Shown here: piece by piece, positions 8,276-15,376 of the stretch
How the letters are laid out: each line of letters begins with the position of its first letter
Position numbering within the stretch: the first letter of the stretch is position 1
Origin: Patescibacteria group bacterium
GTDB lineage: Bacteria > Patescibacteriota > Minisyncoccia > UBA6257 > Colwellbacteraceae
Direction of reading: 5' to 3'
DNA: 35,996 bases
NCBI GenBank assembly: GCA_023380305.1
Contig: JAMCQZ010000007.1
Span: 1 to 35,996 of the forward strand
Made by a program: the position numbers and the translations under genes
Notes under the pieces: model-generated
Told to the model about the DNA's origin: nothing
Seen by the model: the letters and a program-made list of their open reading frames with translations, nothing else
The model's database searches: none

Positions 8276-10390
8276 ATGTTTCTTCAAAAACTCGAGTTAC
8301 AGGGATTTAAATCTTTCGCCAATAAGACCGTTCTGGATTTTCCCGGAGGCATCGCCGCCGTGGTCGGTCCGAACGGTTCCGGAAAATCGAACATCACGGA
8401 CGCCATCCGCTGGCTTTTGGGCGAACGTGAGGCCAAAAACCTCCGCGGCGGGAAGAACGACGATCTGATTTTCGCCGGAACCGAGAAAAAAGCGCGCATG
8501 GGCATGGCGCAGGCTTCGTTGTATTTTGACAATTCTTCGGGTTTTTTCCCGACCGAGTTCAAGGAGGTGGTCATTAGCCGGCGCGTTGACCGCGACGGCG
8601 ATTCCAAATTCTTCCTCAATCAGTCGGAGATGAGAATGAAGGACATCGTCGATTTCTTCGCCAAAGCCAAGCTTGGAGCGAGGGGTTTGAATATGATTGG
8701 CCAGGGCGAGAGCGACATGATTTTGAAATCCACCCCGCTCGAACGCCGCGAATTGATCGAGGAGCTTTTGGGACTCAAAGAATATCTTTTAAAAAAGAAC
8801 GCCGCTTCGAGGGAACTTAAAAATACTTCCTTCAATCTGGAAAAAGCCCGGGCCCAGGTGGCCGAGATCGAGCCGCATTTGCGCAGTCTGCGGCGTCAGG
8901 TTTCCCGTTGGACCAAAAGAGACATTCTGGCCGAGGAGTTGCGACAGATCGAAAACAGCTATTTCAGCGGCCGCGTCCGGCAGATCACAGAAGGCCTTCG
9001 GGCTTTCGACCCGGAAATGGAGAAGCTGGACGCCGAAATCGCGAAGTTGAAATCCGAACAGAAAATTTTGGAGGCCGAGTTCAAAAAAATCGAGGTTTCC
9101 GAGCCCAAGGCCAAAAAAGAGCTTGAAGCCCTGAGAAACAAACGCCGCGAGCTTTTTAACGCCAAAATGGCGGCTTCGGCGGCCCCGGTTGTGGCCGGCA
9201 AACCCGCGGCGCCGGAGACCGACCCGAAACTGCTTTTTAAAGAGATCAAGGAATTGGCCGAGGCGGCTTTGGCTTCCGAAACTGAAGATGATCTGAAGGC
9301 GGTTTTGAAAAAAATCGTCAATTTGATCGAAGACGTCGAGAACGCCGACGAGGCCTCGGCTCCGGCCGCCGTCCAAGAAATCGACAACGGAAAACTCGTC
9401 GAATTCAACCGGCTGATGGACAGCCTCGATGAGGAAGAAAAAAGATACCAATCCGAGCTCGACGGGTTCAATAAAGTTTTCCGGGAAAGCCTGCGTTCGG
9501 TGGAGTCAAAGAAAGACGAGATCGAGGAACTCGACGACAAGAAACAGCAATTGATTTTCAAAAAAGACAAGGTGCTTTTTCAAAAGTCCGAGCTTGAAAA
9601 CCAGCTCCGGGCGATTTCGCGAAAGTTTGAGGATTTTGCCTCGGCCGCCGGAGCCGACTCTTCGATGGACGAACGGCAGGCGGAACAGCGGATGATGCGG
9701 CTCCGGGCGGAGTTGGCGAGCATGGGCGACGTGGACGAGGCGATTATCAAAGAGGCCGAGGAAACGGAAAAGAGGCACGCTTTCCTGGCCGGCCAGATCG
9801 CCGATCTGGAAAAAGCTTCGGCCGACTTGAAAATCTTGCTCAAGGACCTCGATTTCAAGATCAGGCACGAATTTAACACGGCGCTCGGGAAGATCAACGA
9901 CGAGCTCCAATCCTTTGTCAAACTGATGTTCGGCGGCGGCCGGGCGGAATTGAAGCTGGAGAACCGCCAAGCGCTGAAGCTGGCGGCGGTCGGAGACGGC
10001 GTCGCGGTCGGGACCGGAGCGGTTCTCCCGGTCGAAGAAGAGGCCGACGAGACAAGGCCGGGCATCGAAATAGACGTGGTTTTGCCTAAAAAGAAAATTA
10101 AAGGCTTGGAGGTCCTTTCCGGCGGCGAAAGGAGTCTTCTTTCGATAGCCATTCTTTTCGCTCTTATTTCCATTTCGCCCCCGCCCTTCTTGGTTTTGGA
10201 CGAAGTCGACGCGGCGCTCGATGAGAGGAACGCCAGGCGTTTTGGAGAGCTTCTCAAAAACTACGCCCGGGAGACCCAGTTCGTGATCGTTACCCATAAC
10301 CGCGCGACCATGGAGGCGGCGGACGTGCTCTACGGCGTTACCATGGGAGACGACGGCGCCTCGAGGATTGTTTCCTTAAAGCTTTCTTAA
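8276..10390 (+). CDS. SMC-like ATPase, short form without a canonical hinge
   Basis: The ends are those of an SMC chromosome-structuring ATPase: N-terminal QGFKSFANKT, Walker A GPNGSGKS (31-38), the Q-loop region IGQGESDMIL, a C-terminal signature LSGGER (from Leu614), Walker B FLVLDEVDAALDE (about 640), and a His-switch VTHN. Bacterial SMC is about 1150-1190 aa; this is 704. Coiled coil runs from about 170 to 545 but is interrupted near the middle (298-370) by Ala/Pro-rich linkers around a short helical stretch (KEIKELAEAAL to KKIVNLIEDV). The glycine-rich hinge fold is not visible. It may be the main SMC of a reduced genome or an SbcC/RecN-like relative; the N-terminal signature argues for SMC. 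Stands alone with its own promoter; no scpA or scpB nearby. Confidence 0.85.
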   Translation: MFLQKLELQGFKSFANKTVLDFPGGIAAVVGPNGSGKSNITDAIRWLLGEREAKNLRGGKNDDLIFAGTEKKARMGMAQASLYFDNSSGFFPTEFKEVVISRRVDRDGDSKFFLNQSEMRMKDIVDFFAKAKLGARGLNMIGQGESDMILKSTPLERRELIEELLGLKEYLLKKNAASRELKNTSFNLEKARAQVAEIEPHLRSLRRQVSRWTKRDILAEELRQIENSYFSGRVRQITEGLRAFDPEMEKLDAEIAKLKSEQKILEAEFKKIEVSEPKAKKELEALRNKRRELFNAKMAASAAPVVAGKPAAPETDPKLLFKEIKELAEAALASETEDDLKAVLKKIVNLIEDVENADEASAPAAVQEIDNGKLVEFNRLMDSLDEEEKRYQSELDGFNKVFRESLRSVESKKDEIEELDDKKQQLIFKKDKVLFQKSELENQLRAISRKFEDFASAAGADSSMDERQAEQRMMRLRAELASMGDVDEAIIKEAEETEKRHAFLAGQIADLEKASADLKILLKDLDFKIRHEFNTALGKINDELQSFVKLMFGGGRAELKLENRQALKLAAVGDGVAVGTGAVLPVEEEADETRPGIEIDVVLPKKKIKGLEVLSGGERSLLSIAILFALISISPPPFLVLDEVDAALDERNARRFGELLKNYARETQFVIVTHNRATMEAADVLYGVTMGDDGASRIVSLKLS

Positions 10391-10545
10391 CAGGTTTTTA
10401 CGGAGGAGATGTGCTATAATAAAAAAAGAAAGCGTTTGACCACTCATCTCAAAAAATAAATATATATTTCACGACTGACCGTTCCGTAAGGAAGTTCTCT
10501 TACATTGACGGACCGCGTTTTTCTGTGTAGTATATTTTACAAGAT
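10391..10545 (+). promoter_or_regulatory. Promoter region of the rpsP operon
   Basis: Gap of 155 bases with two promoter-like signals. The nearer is TTGACG (10505-10510), 17-base spacer, TAGTAT (10528-10533), predicting a start near 10540, about 6 bases before the rpsP ATG. An upstream extended -10 (TGCTATAAT, 10412-10420) lacks a good -35; if used it would give a leader of about 115 bases. No open frame is seen here. Confidence 0.7.
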
Positions 10546-10809
10546 ATGTTAGCCATAAAGTTGAAAAGGATCGGAAAAAAGGGCCAGGCTGCTTTTCGCG
10601 TGGTCGTGGCCGAAGCGAAGTCTAAATTAAGAGGTCAGTCTATCGAGGACCTCGGTTATGTCAATCCGCACACCAACAAGTTTGAGATTGACAGAGACAG
10701 GATTAATTATTGGATCAAGAACGGCGCCCGGGCCACTGAAACCGTGAAACGGTGGATAGTAAAATCTGGGATGGGGGGACAGACCGCCGTTGAAAAAAGG
10801 TCGAAATAA
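10546..10809 (+). CDS. rpsP: 30S ribosomal protein S16
   Basis: Small-subunit ribosomal protein of 87 aa that helps 16S rRNA folding. The N-terminus MLAIKLKRIGKKGQAAFRVV and the central block VNPHTNKFEIDRDRINYWI are diagnostic. Usual length 80-90 aa, so it is complete. The ATG is only about 12 bases after the -10 box, implying an almost leaderless transcript. It heads the familiar rpsP-KH-trmD series, although rimM and rplS, often in this cluster elsewhere, are absent here. Confidence 0.98.
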   Translation: MLAIKLKRIGKKGQAAFRVVVAEAKSKLRGQSIEDLGYVNPHTNKFEIDRDRINYWIKNGARATETVKRWIVKSGMGGQTAVEKRSK

Positions 10810-10847
10810 TTTTTTCAATAATAACAAATAAGCAGACACAGCAAGAC

Positions 10848-11174
10848 ATGGAAAAATTTTCTGATCAGGAGTTTCTGGAGTTTCTCATCAAATCCATCGT
10901 TGACCATCCGGAGGATGTCGTCGTAACGAGAAAAATTGATGAAATGGGAGTCTTATTGTCATTAAAGGTTAACCCCCGTGATATGGGCCAGGTGATTGGC
11001 CGCGATGGAAATACAGCAAAATCCATTCGATCGTTACTGAGGATTGTGGGTATTAAAAACAATGCCCGCGTCAACTTGAAGATTGAGGAACCGGAAGGCG
11101 GAAGAGTGTCTCGAGAAGAAAGAAGCGCCGAGGCGAGCGTGGAAACTGAAAATCCCGCCGAAACCGCTTTTTAA
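10848..11174 (+). CDS. khpA: KH-domain RNA-binding protein KhpA
   Basis: Small single-KH-domain protein of 108 aa; the family (YlqC/KhpA) binds RNA, often with KhpB, and lies between rpsP and trmD in many bacteria. The KH signature is VIGRDGNTAKSIRSLL with the GxxG loop GRDG at about 47-50. A charged tail after about residue 82 (EEPEGG to ETENPAETAF) is longer than usual and probably disordered. The start follows a 38-base A-rich spacer after rpsP without Shine-Dalgarno. A strong terminator follows it, so rpsP-khpA form one unit. Confidence 0.93.
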   Translation: MEKFSDQEFLEFLIKSIVDHPEDVVVTRKIDEMGVLLSLKVNPRDMGQVIGRDGNTAKSIRSLLRIVGIKNNARVNLKIEEPEGGRVSREERSAEASVETENPAETAF

Positions 11175-11185
11175 AGCCACAACTT

Positions 11186-11221
11186 ATCCGCCCCTCTTTA
11201 TAAAAGAAGGGGCGGATTTTA
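11186..11221 (+). terminator. Intrinsic terminator after khpA
   Basis: Perfect 10-bp stem ATCCGCCCCT (11186-11195) / AGGGGCGGAT (11208-11217) with a 12-base loop, followed by TTTAT. It separates rpsP-khpA from trmD. Confidence 0.85.
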
Positions 11222-11237
11222 TCATTAAGACAAATCC

Positions 11238-11921
11238 ATGCATTTTGATGTCCTCACAATTTTCCCCGAAGCTTTTGGATCGTATCTTGGCGAGTCGATT
11301 TTGAAGCGGGCAGTCCAAAAAAAAATTATTCGGATCAAGCTTTGGGATTTGCGGTTTTTCTCCAGAGACCGGCACAAAAAAGTCGACGACCGGCCGTACG
11401 GCGGGGGGCCGGGCATGGTCTTGGCGATCGATCCGATCAATCGCGGGGTGAAAAGGATTTTGGCCGGCAGCCGATCCCGAAAGAAGTCAAGGGTGATTCT
11501 TTTTAGCCCGTCGGGCCGCAAGTTGGACGAGGCCATGGTAAAAAGGCTTTCCAGATACGAACGTTTGGTGCTTATCTGCGGCCGCTATGAGGGGGTGGAC
11601 GAGCGGGTGGCGGAACGCGTCGCCGACGAAGAAATATCCATAGGCGATTATGTCCTTTCCGGCGGGGAACTCCCGGCCATGGTTCTGATCGAAGCGGTGG
11701 CGAGGTTCGTGCCTGGAGTTTTAGGAAAATATGAATCGCTCGAGGCGGTCAAGGGCTCGTATCCGGTTTATACCCGGCCGGAAGCCTTTGTCCCCGGAAA
11801 AAAACAAAAAGTGTGGAAGGTTCCGCAGGTTTTGCTCCAGGGCGACCACCGGGCAATTGCTGATTGGCGCCGGAAAGCCGCGGAGGCGAAGCTCGCCAAA
11901 AACCGCGGAAAAGTTGACTAA
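11238..11921 (+). CDS. trmD: tRNA (guanine-N1)-methyltransferase
   Basis: SPOUT methyltransferase that makes m1G37 in tRNAs with G36, preventing +1 frameshifts. Diagnostic blocks: [11 protein letters not shown] at the N-terminus, [12 protein letters not shown], the SAM-knot segment [12 protein letters not shown], and [14 protein letters not shown]. Length 227 aa is normal. It lies just after the khpA terminator, and TATCAT (11220-11225) ends 12 bases before the ATG, the same distance as the -10 boxes of rpsP and rpsB, so it may have its own promoter. Start ATG 11238 matches the family N-terminus (MHFDVLT). Confidence 0.98.
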   Translation: MHFDVLTIFPEAFGSYLGESILKRAVQKKIIRIKLWDLRFFSRDRHKKVDDRPYGGGPGMVLAIDPINRGVKRILAGSRSRKKSRVILFSPSGRKLDEAMVKRLSRYERLVLICGRYEGVDERVAERVADEEISIGDYVLSGGELPAMVLIEAVARFVPGVLGKYESLEAVKGSYPVYTRPEAFVPGKKQKVWKVPQVLLQGDHRAIADWRRKAAEAKLAKNRGKVD

Positions 11922-11942
11922 AAAGAGGTTTTTAATTACTAT
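11914..11942 (+). promoter_or_regulatory. Promoter of rpsB-tsf
   Basis: TTGACT (11914-11919) and TACTAT (11937-11942) with a 17-base spacer. The -35 overlaps the trmD stop codon. The predicted start is near 11949, leaving about 6 bases before the rpsB ATG. Confidence 0.75.
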
Positions 11943-11954
11943 TGTTTAGTATTT

Positions 11955-12722
11955 ATGGCGACCCAAATGGAGGCTAAAGAAAACGAAATAATCGAAGCGC
12001 AGGAAACCAAGGTTTCTCCGGAAGATTTGTTGACGCTCCAGGAAATGATCGACGCCGGCTTGCTTCATGGTCTGGCCAAGAGCAAGACCCATCCGAAAAT
12101 GAGGCCCTACATCCATTCGACGAGGAGTGGAATCGAGGTGATAGACCTCGTCCAGACGATTGGCCTTTTGAAAAAGGCAGCCGAATTTTTGAAATCGGTC
12201 GTCGGCGCCGGTAAGAGTGTGCTTTTCGTCGGAACCACGGCCATCGCCAAACAGGCGGTCAAGGATTATGCCGAAAAGACCGGCAACCCGTATGTAACCG
12301 AACGCTGGGTCGGCGGTATTTTGACCAACTTCAAGATTGTCAACGGCCGGGTCCAGCATTTTAAAAAATTATTGGCGGACAAAGAAACTGGCAATCTGGC
12401 GAAATACACCAAGAAAGAGCAGTTGATGATCGAAAGGGAAATCGCTAAGATGGCGACGGTCTTCACCGGCCTTAAAGATATGGGCCAGCTTCCGGGCGTG
12501 ATGCTTGTGATGAGCCCTTCGGAAAACAAACTGGCCATCGACGAGGCGAAGGCCGCCGGCATTCCGGTGGTGGCGCTTTTGAACACCAACGCCGATCCGA
12601 CAGCCGTCGAATACCCGATTCCGGGAAACGACAAGCTGTCGACGGCTATCAATTGGGTTTTAAATTATTTGGAACCGGATCTTAAACACAATGAACAACG
12701 CGGAATTAGTCAAGAAGCTTAG
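11955..12722 (+). CDS. rpsB: 30S ribosomal protein S2
   Basis: Small-subunit ribosomal protein, 255 aa. Typical blocks: LLHGLAKSKTHPKMRPYI, FVGTTAIAKQAVKDYA, RWVGGILTNF, and PVVALLNTNADPT. An N-terminal extension of about 30 residues is rich in Glu (MEAKENEIIEAQETK), which is unusual for S2. The 3' end overlaps the tsf start by 32 bases in another frame, so tsf is translationally coupled. The leader is almost absent, so the classical S2 autoregulatory leader is not visible. Confidence 0.98.
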   Translation: MATQMEAKENEIIEAQETKVSPEDLLTLQEMIDAGLLHGLAKSKTHPKMRPYIHSTRSGIEVIDLVQTIGLLKKAAEFLKSVVGAGKSVLFVGTTAIAKQAVKDYAEKTGNPYVTERWVGGILTNFKIVNGRVQHFKKLLADKETGNLAKYTKKEQLMIEREIAKMATVFTGLKDMGQLPGVMLVMSPSENKLAIDEAKAAGIPVVALLNTNADPTAVEYPIPGNDKLSTAINWVLNYLEPDLKHNEQRGISQEA

Positions 12723-13137
12723 GGAAGAAACTGGCGCGGGCGTGATGGATTGCAAGCGGGCGCTCGGGGACGCGGCTGGAGATTTTGACAAGGCTAAATC
12801 ATTGATCGCCGAACGCGGTCTCGCCAAAGCGGAAAAAAAAGCCGAACGGGCGACCGGAAGCGGACGGATCTTTTCGTATATTCATAACGAAAGAATCGGC
12901 GTTTTGCTTTTGCTCCGTTGTGAGACTGATTTTGTGGCCCGTCTCGAGGTTTTTCAGGAGCTCGGCCGGAATTTAGCCATGCAGATCGCGGCCATGGGGC
13001 CGGAGACCGTTGCCGATTTTTTAGCTGAGCCTTACATCCGGGACGAAAAAACGACCGTTGAAAATCTGATCAAGGGCGTCATCGCCCAGACGGGCGAGAA
13101 CATCCAGGTGGAAAAGTTCTGCCGCTATGTTTTATAA
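12691..13137 (+). CDS. tsf: Elongation factor Ts, short form
   Basis: Guanine-nucleotide exchange factor for EF-Tu. The N-terminal UBA-like domain (ELVKKLREETGAGVMDCKRAL) and the core motif RCETDFVAR are present. At 148 aa it is about half the E. coli length (283) and keeps one core subdomain; short forms of this kind occur in several bacterial groups. It starts inside rpsB (32-base overlap) and overlaps the next gene by 11 bases, so the three genes are tightly coupled. Confidence 0.96.
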   Translation: MNNAELVKKLREETGAGVMDCKRALGDAAGDFDKAKSLIAERGLAKAEKKAERATGSGRIFSYIHNERIGVLLLLRCETDFVARLEVFQELGRNLAMQIAAMGPETVADFLAEPYIRDEKTTVENLIKGVIAQTGENIQVEKFCRYVL

Positions 13138-13441
13138 CTTTCTGCTCCAAATCGTCATGATGGCGGCTTTAGCCGCCGTGGTTTATATTGCGAGCCGCGT
13201 CATCCCGCGTATCGACGATGAAATCGCAGCTCCGGCTTTACCAAACAGCTTGTGGTGGGAACGGGCCATAAAAAAAATACCGCTCGACAAGATCGATGGC
13301 ACCTTTAATCGTTTCGTGGAAAAAACCTTGAGGAAACTGAAGATCGTCATCATGAAAGCCGATAATGCGGTAACGGGGAAGCTCAAGGGGTTCAAATCGG
13401 AAAACGGAAAGAAAAACGGCGACGGCGGTTTGATTTCTTAA
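13127..13441 (+). CDS. Small single-pass membrane protein, function unknown
   Basis: Protein of 104 aa. It has an N-terminal hydrophobic segment (FLLQIVMMAALAAVVYIAS, about 5-23) followed by a basic, helical cytoplasmic-looking tail (ERAIKKIPLDKI to RKLKIVIMKADNA) and a Gly/Lys-rich end. The topology resembles small accessory proteins next to translation genes, but I recognise no family. It overlaps tsf by 11 bases and therefore belongs to the rpsB-tsf operon. That the frame is real is supported by overlap coupling, normal codon choice and membrane-protein composition. Confidence 0.75.
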   Translation: MFYNFLLQIVMMAALAAVVYIASRVIPRIDDEIAAPALPNSLWWERAIKKIPLDKIDGTFNRFVEKTLRKLKIVIMKADNAVTGKLKGFKSENGKKNGDGGLIS

Positions 13442-13464
13442 TCGGATTTCTGCTTAAATAGAAG

Positions 13465-13480
13465 AAGCCTTTTTAGGCTT
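13465..13480 (+). terminator. Short hairpin between the rpsB operon and tRNA-Tyr
   Basis: Perfect 6-bp stem AAGCCT (13465-13470) / AGGCTT (13475-13480) with a TTTT loop and no T-run after it. It could be a weak terminator or a processing signal. Confidence 0.35.
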
Positions 13481-13490
13481 GATCCGTGTT

Positions 13491-13574
13491 GCTGAGGTGG
13501 CGGAGCGGTCAATCGCAACAGACTGTAAATCTGTCGCCCTTGTGGCTACGGGGGTTCGAATCCCTCCCTCAGCA
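13491..13574 (+). tRNA. tRNA-Tyr (GTA)
   Basis: Class II tRNA with a long variable arm. Acceptor GCTGAGG (13491-13497) pairs with CCTCAGC (13567-13573), discriminator A13574. The anticodon stem ACAGA/TCTGT encloses loop CTGTAAA with anticodon GTA. T-loop TTCGAAT. CCA is not encoded (ACCG follows). The last 12 bases and the 10 bases downstream are duplicated exactly at 13715-13736. Confidence 0.95.
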
Positions 13575-13584
13575 CCGATAATTG
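13563..13584 (+). repeat. 22-base direct repeat, copy 1 (tRNA-Tyr 3' end)
   Basis: Begins CCTCCCTCAGCACC and continues through GATAATTG. It covers the last 12 bases of tRNA-Tyr plus 10 downstream bases. It is identical to 13715-13736, and flanking bases differ. This is the kind of duplication left by integration at a tRNA 3' end. Confidence 0.9.
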
Positions 13585-13743
13585 CTTTTCGGTAATTATC
13601 AAGCGGAGGGATGAGGACAAGGAAGGGGTCGGGGAACTTGTTCCCCGTGGAGGAATTACTCAAACCGAGAGGTGTGAGAGAGCCCCGAGTCAACCGAGGG
13701 GCGACGTGAAATTTCCTCCCTCAGCACCGATAATTGAATGGCG
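13577..13743 (+). other. Structured segment between the two tRNA-Tyr 3'-end copies
   Basis: No coding frame is credible; the reverse-strand frame over it is a read-through of the tRNA. Several hairpins are visible: GATAATT (13577-13583)/AATTATC (13594-13600); GGGGAAC/GTTCCCC around 13632-13647; GCCCC/GGGGC around 13682-13702; and GGAGGAA (about 13650) able to pair with TTCCTCC just before the second repeat. With the terminator after it, this would form a structured 3' extension of the tRNA-Tyr transcript of roughly 170 bases. It may be a small integrated element, a remnant, or a non-coding RNA. Confidence 0.5.
13715..13736 (+). repeat. 22-base direct repeat, copy 2
   Basis: Exact copy of 13563-13584 without the rest of the tRNA. 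The 152-base offset between copies defines a possible element or duplication unit. Confidence 0.9.
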
Positions 13744-13770
13744 TCGCCGGCAGCGGCGATTTTTTATTTT
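13744..13770 (+). terminator. Intrinsic terminator after the tRNA-Tyr region
   Basis: Stem TCGCCG (13744-13749) / CGGCGA (13754-13759) with loop GCAG, followed by TTTTTTATTTT. Confidence 0.8.
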
Positions 13771-13926
13771 CTCCGGAAGATAACGTTTTCCGGGATTTTT
13801 ATTGGCGAAAGGTATTTGTCTGAGCCTTTTTACAAAGGCAAGGATTTTGTAAATTAGGAGATATGTGGTAAAACATTTACGGAAAGCAGCGTCCGTTCTT
13901 TACCATCAAGAAGGGAGCAACAAGTC
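13771..13926 (+). promoter_or_regulatory. Leader region of the dihydroorotate dehydrogenase gene
   Basis: Holds a small hairpin GCCTTT (13824-13829) / AAAGGC (13834-13839), a possible extended -10 (TGTAAATT, about 13848-13855), a second small hairpin ACGGA/TCCGT (about 13880-13897), and a Shine-Dalgarno GGGAG (13913-13917) 9 bases before the ATG. That ribosome-binding site is one of only two clear ones in the window. Confidence 0.5.
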
Positions 13927-14874
13927 ATGGAGTTGCGCGGTATCGATTTCGGGAACGTTCTCGGCGCTTCGGGAGTCCAAGGTTTTTTCGGAGAGGGCTA
14001 CTGGTTTCATAGGATATGGAGCCGCTTCGGTCTCGACTTCGCGGGGATGACATTCGTCGCAAAAACGGCGACGCTTTTTCCTCGAGAAGGGAATATGCCG
14101 CTTACGCGCCTCTATACGCCGTATTATCCATTTCCGAGGTGCGTCAAGATAAAGCCCTTGCGTGGCGTAATGTTGAACTCCATTGGCTTAAGCAACCCCG
14201 GCATTGGCGCCTTGCTTGGAGTCGACAAATGGCAAAAGCGGACGAAGCCGTTTTTGCTCTCGGTTATGTCGCTTGCGGACACGCCGGCAAAAAGACTCGA
14301 TGAACTGCGCCTCCTGGTGGAGACGATTGGTCTCGTAAAAGATAGCTTTCATGCGCCATTCGGTCTGCAAATCAATTTATCTTGTCCGAATACCGAGCAT
14401 GATCCCCGCGAGCTCATCAAAGAGTCGGTGGAAGTTCTTAAAATCGTGGCTGCGCTCGGCGTGCCAATTATGCCAAAATACAGCATCGCGTCTGCTTCGA
14501 TGCAGGCTGTTTTGGAACTCGGTGATCATTCTGGATGCGATGCAATCTGTGTCTCCAATACTTTGCCGTTCGGATGGCAATCACTTGATTGGCAGAGTGC
14601 CTGGGGAAGCAGAATGTCTCCGCTTGCGAAGTTCGGCGGAGGAGGTTTGTCCGGGAAGGTTCTTCGTCCGTTGGTGTGCGAGTGGATTGCGCGCCTTCGT
14701 GACGCGGGCTTCACTAAGCCGATCAATGGAGGAGGGGGAATCTTCCTCCCCGAGGATGCCGAACATTATCATGATGCCGGAGCTTCTTCGATCTTTATCG
14801 GTTCGGTTGCGGTATTGCGGCCGTGGCGGGTCGCAAGCATCATCAGACGAGCGAATGATCTGGTCTGGGTGTAG
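13927..14874 (+). CDS. Dihydroorotate dehydrogenase family protein, class 1-like
   Basis: FMN-dependent TIM-barrel enzyme that would oxidise dihydroorotate to orotate in pyrimidine synthesis. Motifs: substrate loop NSIGLSNPG, NLSCPN (about 149-154) with the Cys that is the catalytic base in class 1 enzymes (class 2 has Ser), Lys in MPKYS, GGGLSGKVLRPL (FMN phosphate site), INGGGGI, and AGASSIFIGS. No N-terminal membrane helix, so cytosolic, as expected for class 1. Length 315 aa is normal. No other pyrimidine gene is near, so salvage-linked or a relative with another substrate is possible. It has a Shine-Dalgarno, its own leader and its own terminator, and lies beside duplicated tRNA sequence, which suggests horizontal acquisition. 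Confidence 0.85.
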   Translation: MELRGIDFGNVLGASGVQGFFGEGYWFHRIWSRFGLDFAGMTFVAKTATLFPREGNMPLTRLYTPYYPFPRCVKIKPLRGVMLNSIGLSNPGIGALLGVDKWQKRTKPFLLSVMSLADTPAKRLDELRLLVETIGLVKDSFHAPFGLQINLSCPNTEHDPRELIKESVEVLKIVAALGVPIMPKYSIASASMQAVLELGDHSGCDAICVSNTLPFGWQSLDWQSAWGSRMSPLAKFGGGGLSGKVLRPLVCEWIARLRDAGFTKPINGGGGIFLPEDAEHYHDAGASSIFIGSVAVLRPWRVASIIRRANDLVWV

Positions 14875-14900
14875 CTCGTTGATTGGAAAATTAACCTTGT

Positions 14901-14948
14901 GCCGTCTGTCGGATTGCAAACATATTTCGGCGGACGGCTTTTTCTTTT
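14901..14948 (+). terminator. Intrinsic terminator after the pyrD-like gene
   Basis: GCCGTCTGTCG (14901-14911) pairs with CGGCGGACGGC (14928-14938) as an 11-bp stem with two G-U pairs, followed by TTTTTCTTTT. Confidence 0.85.
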
Positions 14949-15177
14949 AAAAAAGACATGCGAGGAGCGAAATGTTAAAGCGCGGATTTTGTTAGCCGGA
15001 GCGTTTGTTATCTCGTCTGGATGGGCGACGACGCTAATTGGATTTTTTCCAATATTTCTGTTAAGATCGTTACTAACGGCGTTTATAAATGTCGCACGAT
15101 AATCGCTTTTCAATAGTTATTAAAAGCGGGGACAGAAATAAGGATCTTTGCCAAAGCCAGCCGGACTTTGCTATTAT
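14949..15177 (+). other. Non-coding stretch before tRNA-Thr
   Basis: I see no convincing gene. Positions 15094-15129 resemble, with 29 identities over 37 aligned columns, the sequence that spans and follows the tRNA-Tyr 3' end (13572-13606). The same segment contains a 7-bp stem CGCTTTT/AAAAGCG. It may mark the far end of an inserted segment carrying the pyrD-like gene. Confidence 0.45.
15094..15129 (+). repeat. Diverged copy of the tRNA-Tyr downstream sequence
   Basis: GCACGATAATCGCTTTTC matches GCACCGATAATTGCTTTTC at 13572-13590 with one gap and one change, and the likeness continues to the shared AAGCGG at the end. Found by eye; it could be chance but the match is long. Confidence 0.5.
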
Positions 15178-15249
15178 GCCAGCATAGCTCAGTGGCAGAG
15201 CAACTGTTTTGTAAACAGTGGGTCGGGGGTTCGATTCCCTTTGCTGGCT
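15178..15249 (+). tRNA. tRNA-Thr (TGT)
   Basis: Acceptor GCCAGCA (15178-15184) pairs with TGCTGGC (15242-15248). Anticodon stem ACTGT/ACAGT with loop TTTGTAA gives TGT. T-loop TTCGATT. Discriminator base is T, which is uncommon for bacterial tRNA-Thr (often A). CCA is not encoded. Confidence 0.95.
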
Positions 15250-15269
15250 CCGGACGTCGTCGTTATAAT
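15241..15269 (+). promoter_or_regulatory. Promoter of tRNA-Thr(GGT)-rpmG
   Basis: TTGCTG (15241-15246), 17-base spacer, TATAAT (15264-15269). The -35 lies inside the 3' end of the preceding tRNA. The predicted start is near 15276, just before the next tRNA. Confidence 0.65.
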
Positions 15270-15279
15270 AAGGTCTTAA

Positions 15280-15351
15280 GCCGATGTAGTTCAGTGGCAG
15301 AACGCTTTCTTGGTAAGAAAGAGGTCGTGAGTCCGATTCTCACCATCGGCT
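15280..15351 (+). tRNA. tRNA-Thr (GGT)
   Basis: Acceptor GCCGATG (15280-15286) pairs with CATCGGC (15344-15350). Anticodon stem CTTTC/GAAAG with loop TTGGTAA gives GGT. The T-loop is TCCGATT, so the nearly universal T55 is C. Discriminator is T, as in the neighbouring tRNA-Thr. CCA is not encoded. Confidence 0.93.
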
Positions 15352-15376
15352 CAGGGAAGCAAAAAACAAACAAAAC

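Noticed and set aside
13454-13693. Minus-strand frame of 79 aa over tRNA-Tyr
   Set aside because: It contains the well-known false peptide pattern (GIRTPVATRATDLQSVA) produced by translating tRNA genes in reverse.
15172-15177. TATTAT as promoter of tRNA-Thr(TGT)
   Set aside because: It touches the first base of the tRNA, so transcription would start inside the gene.
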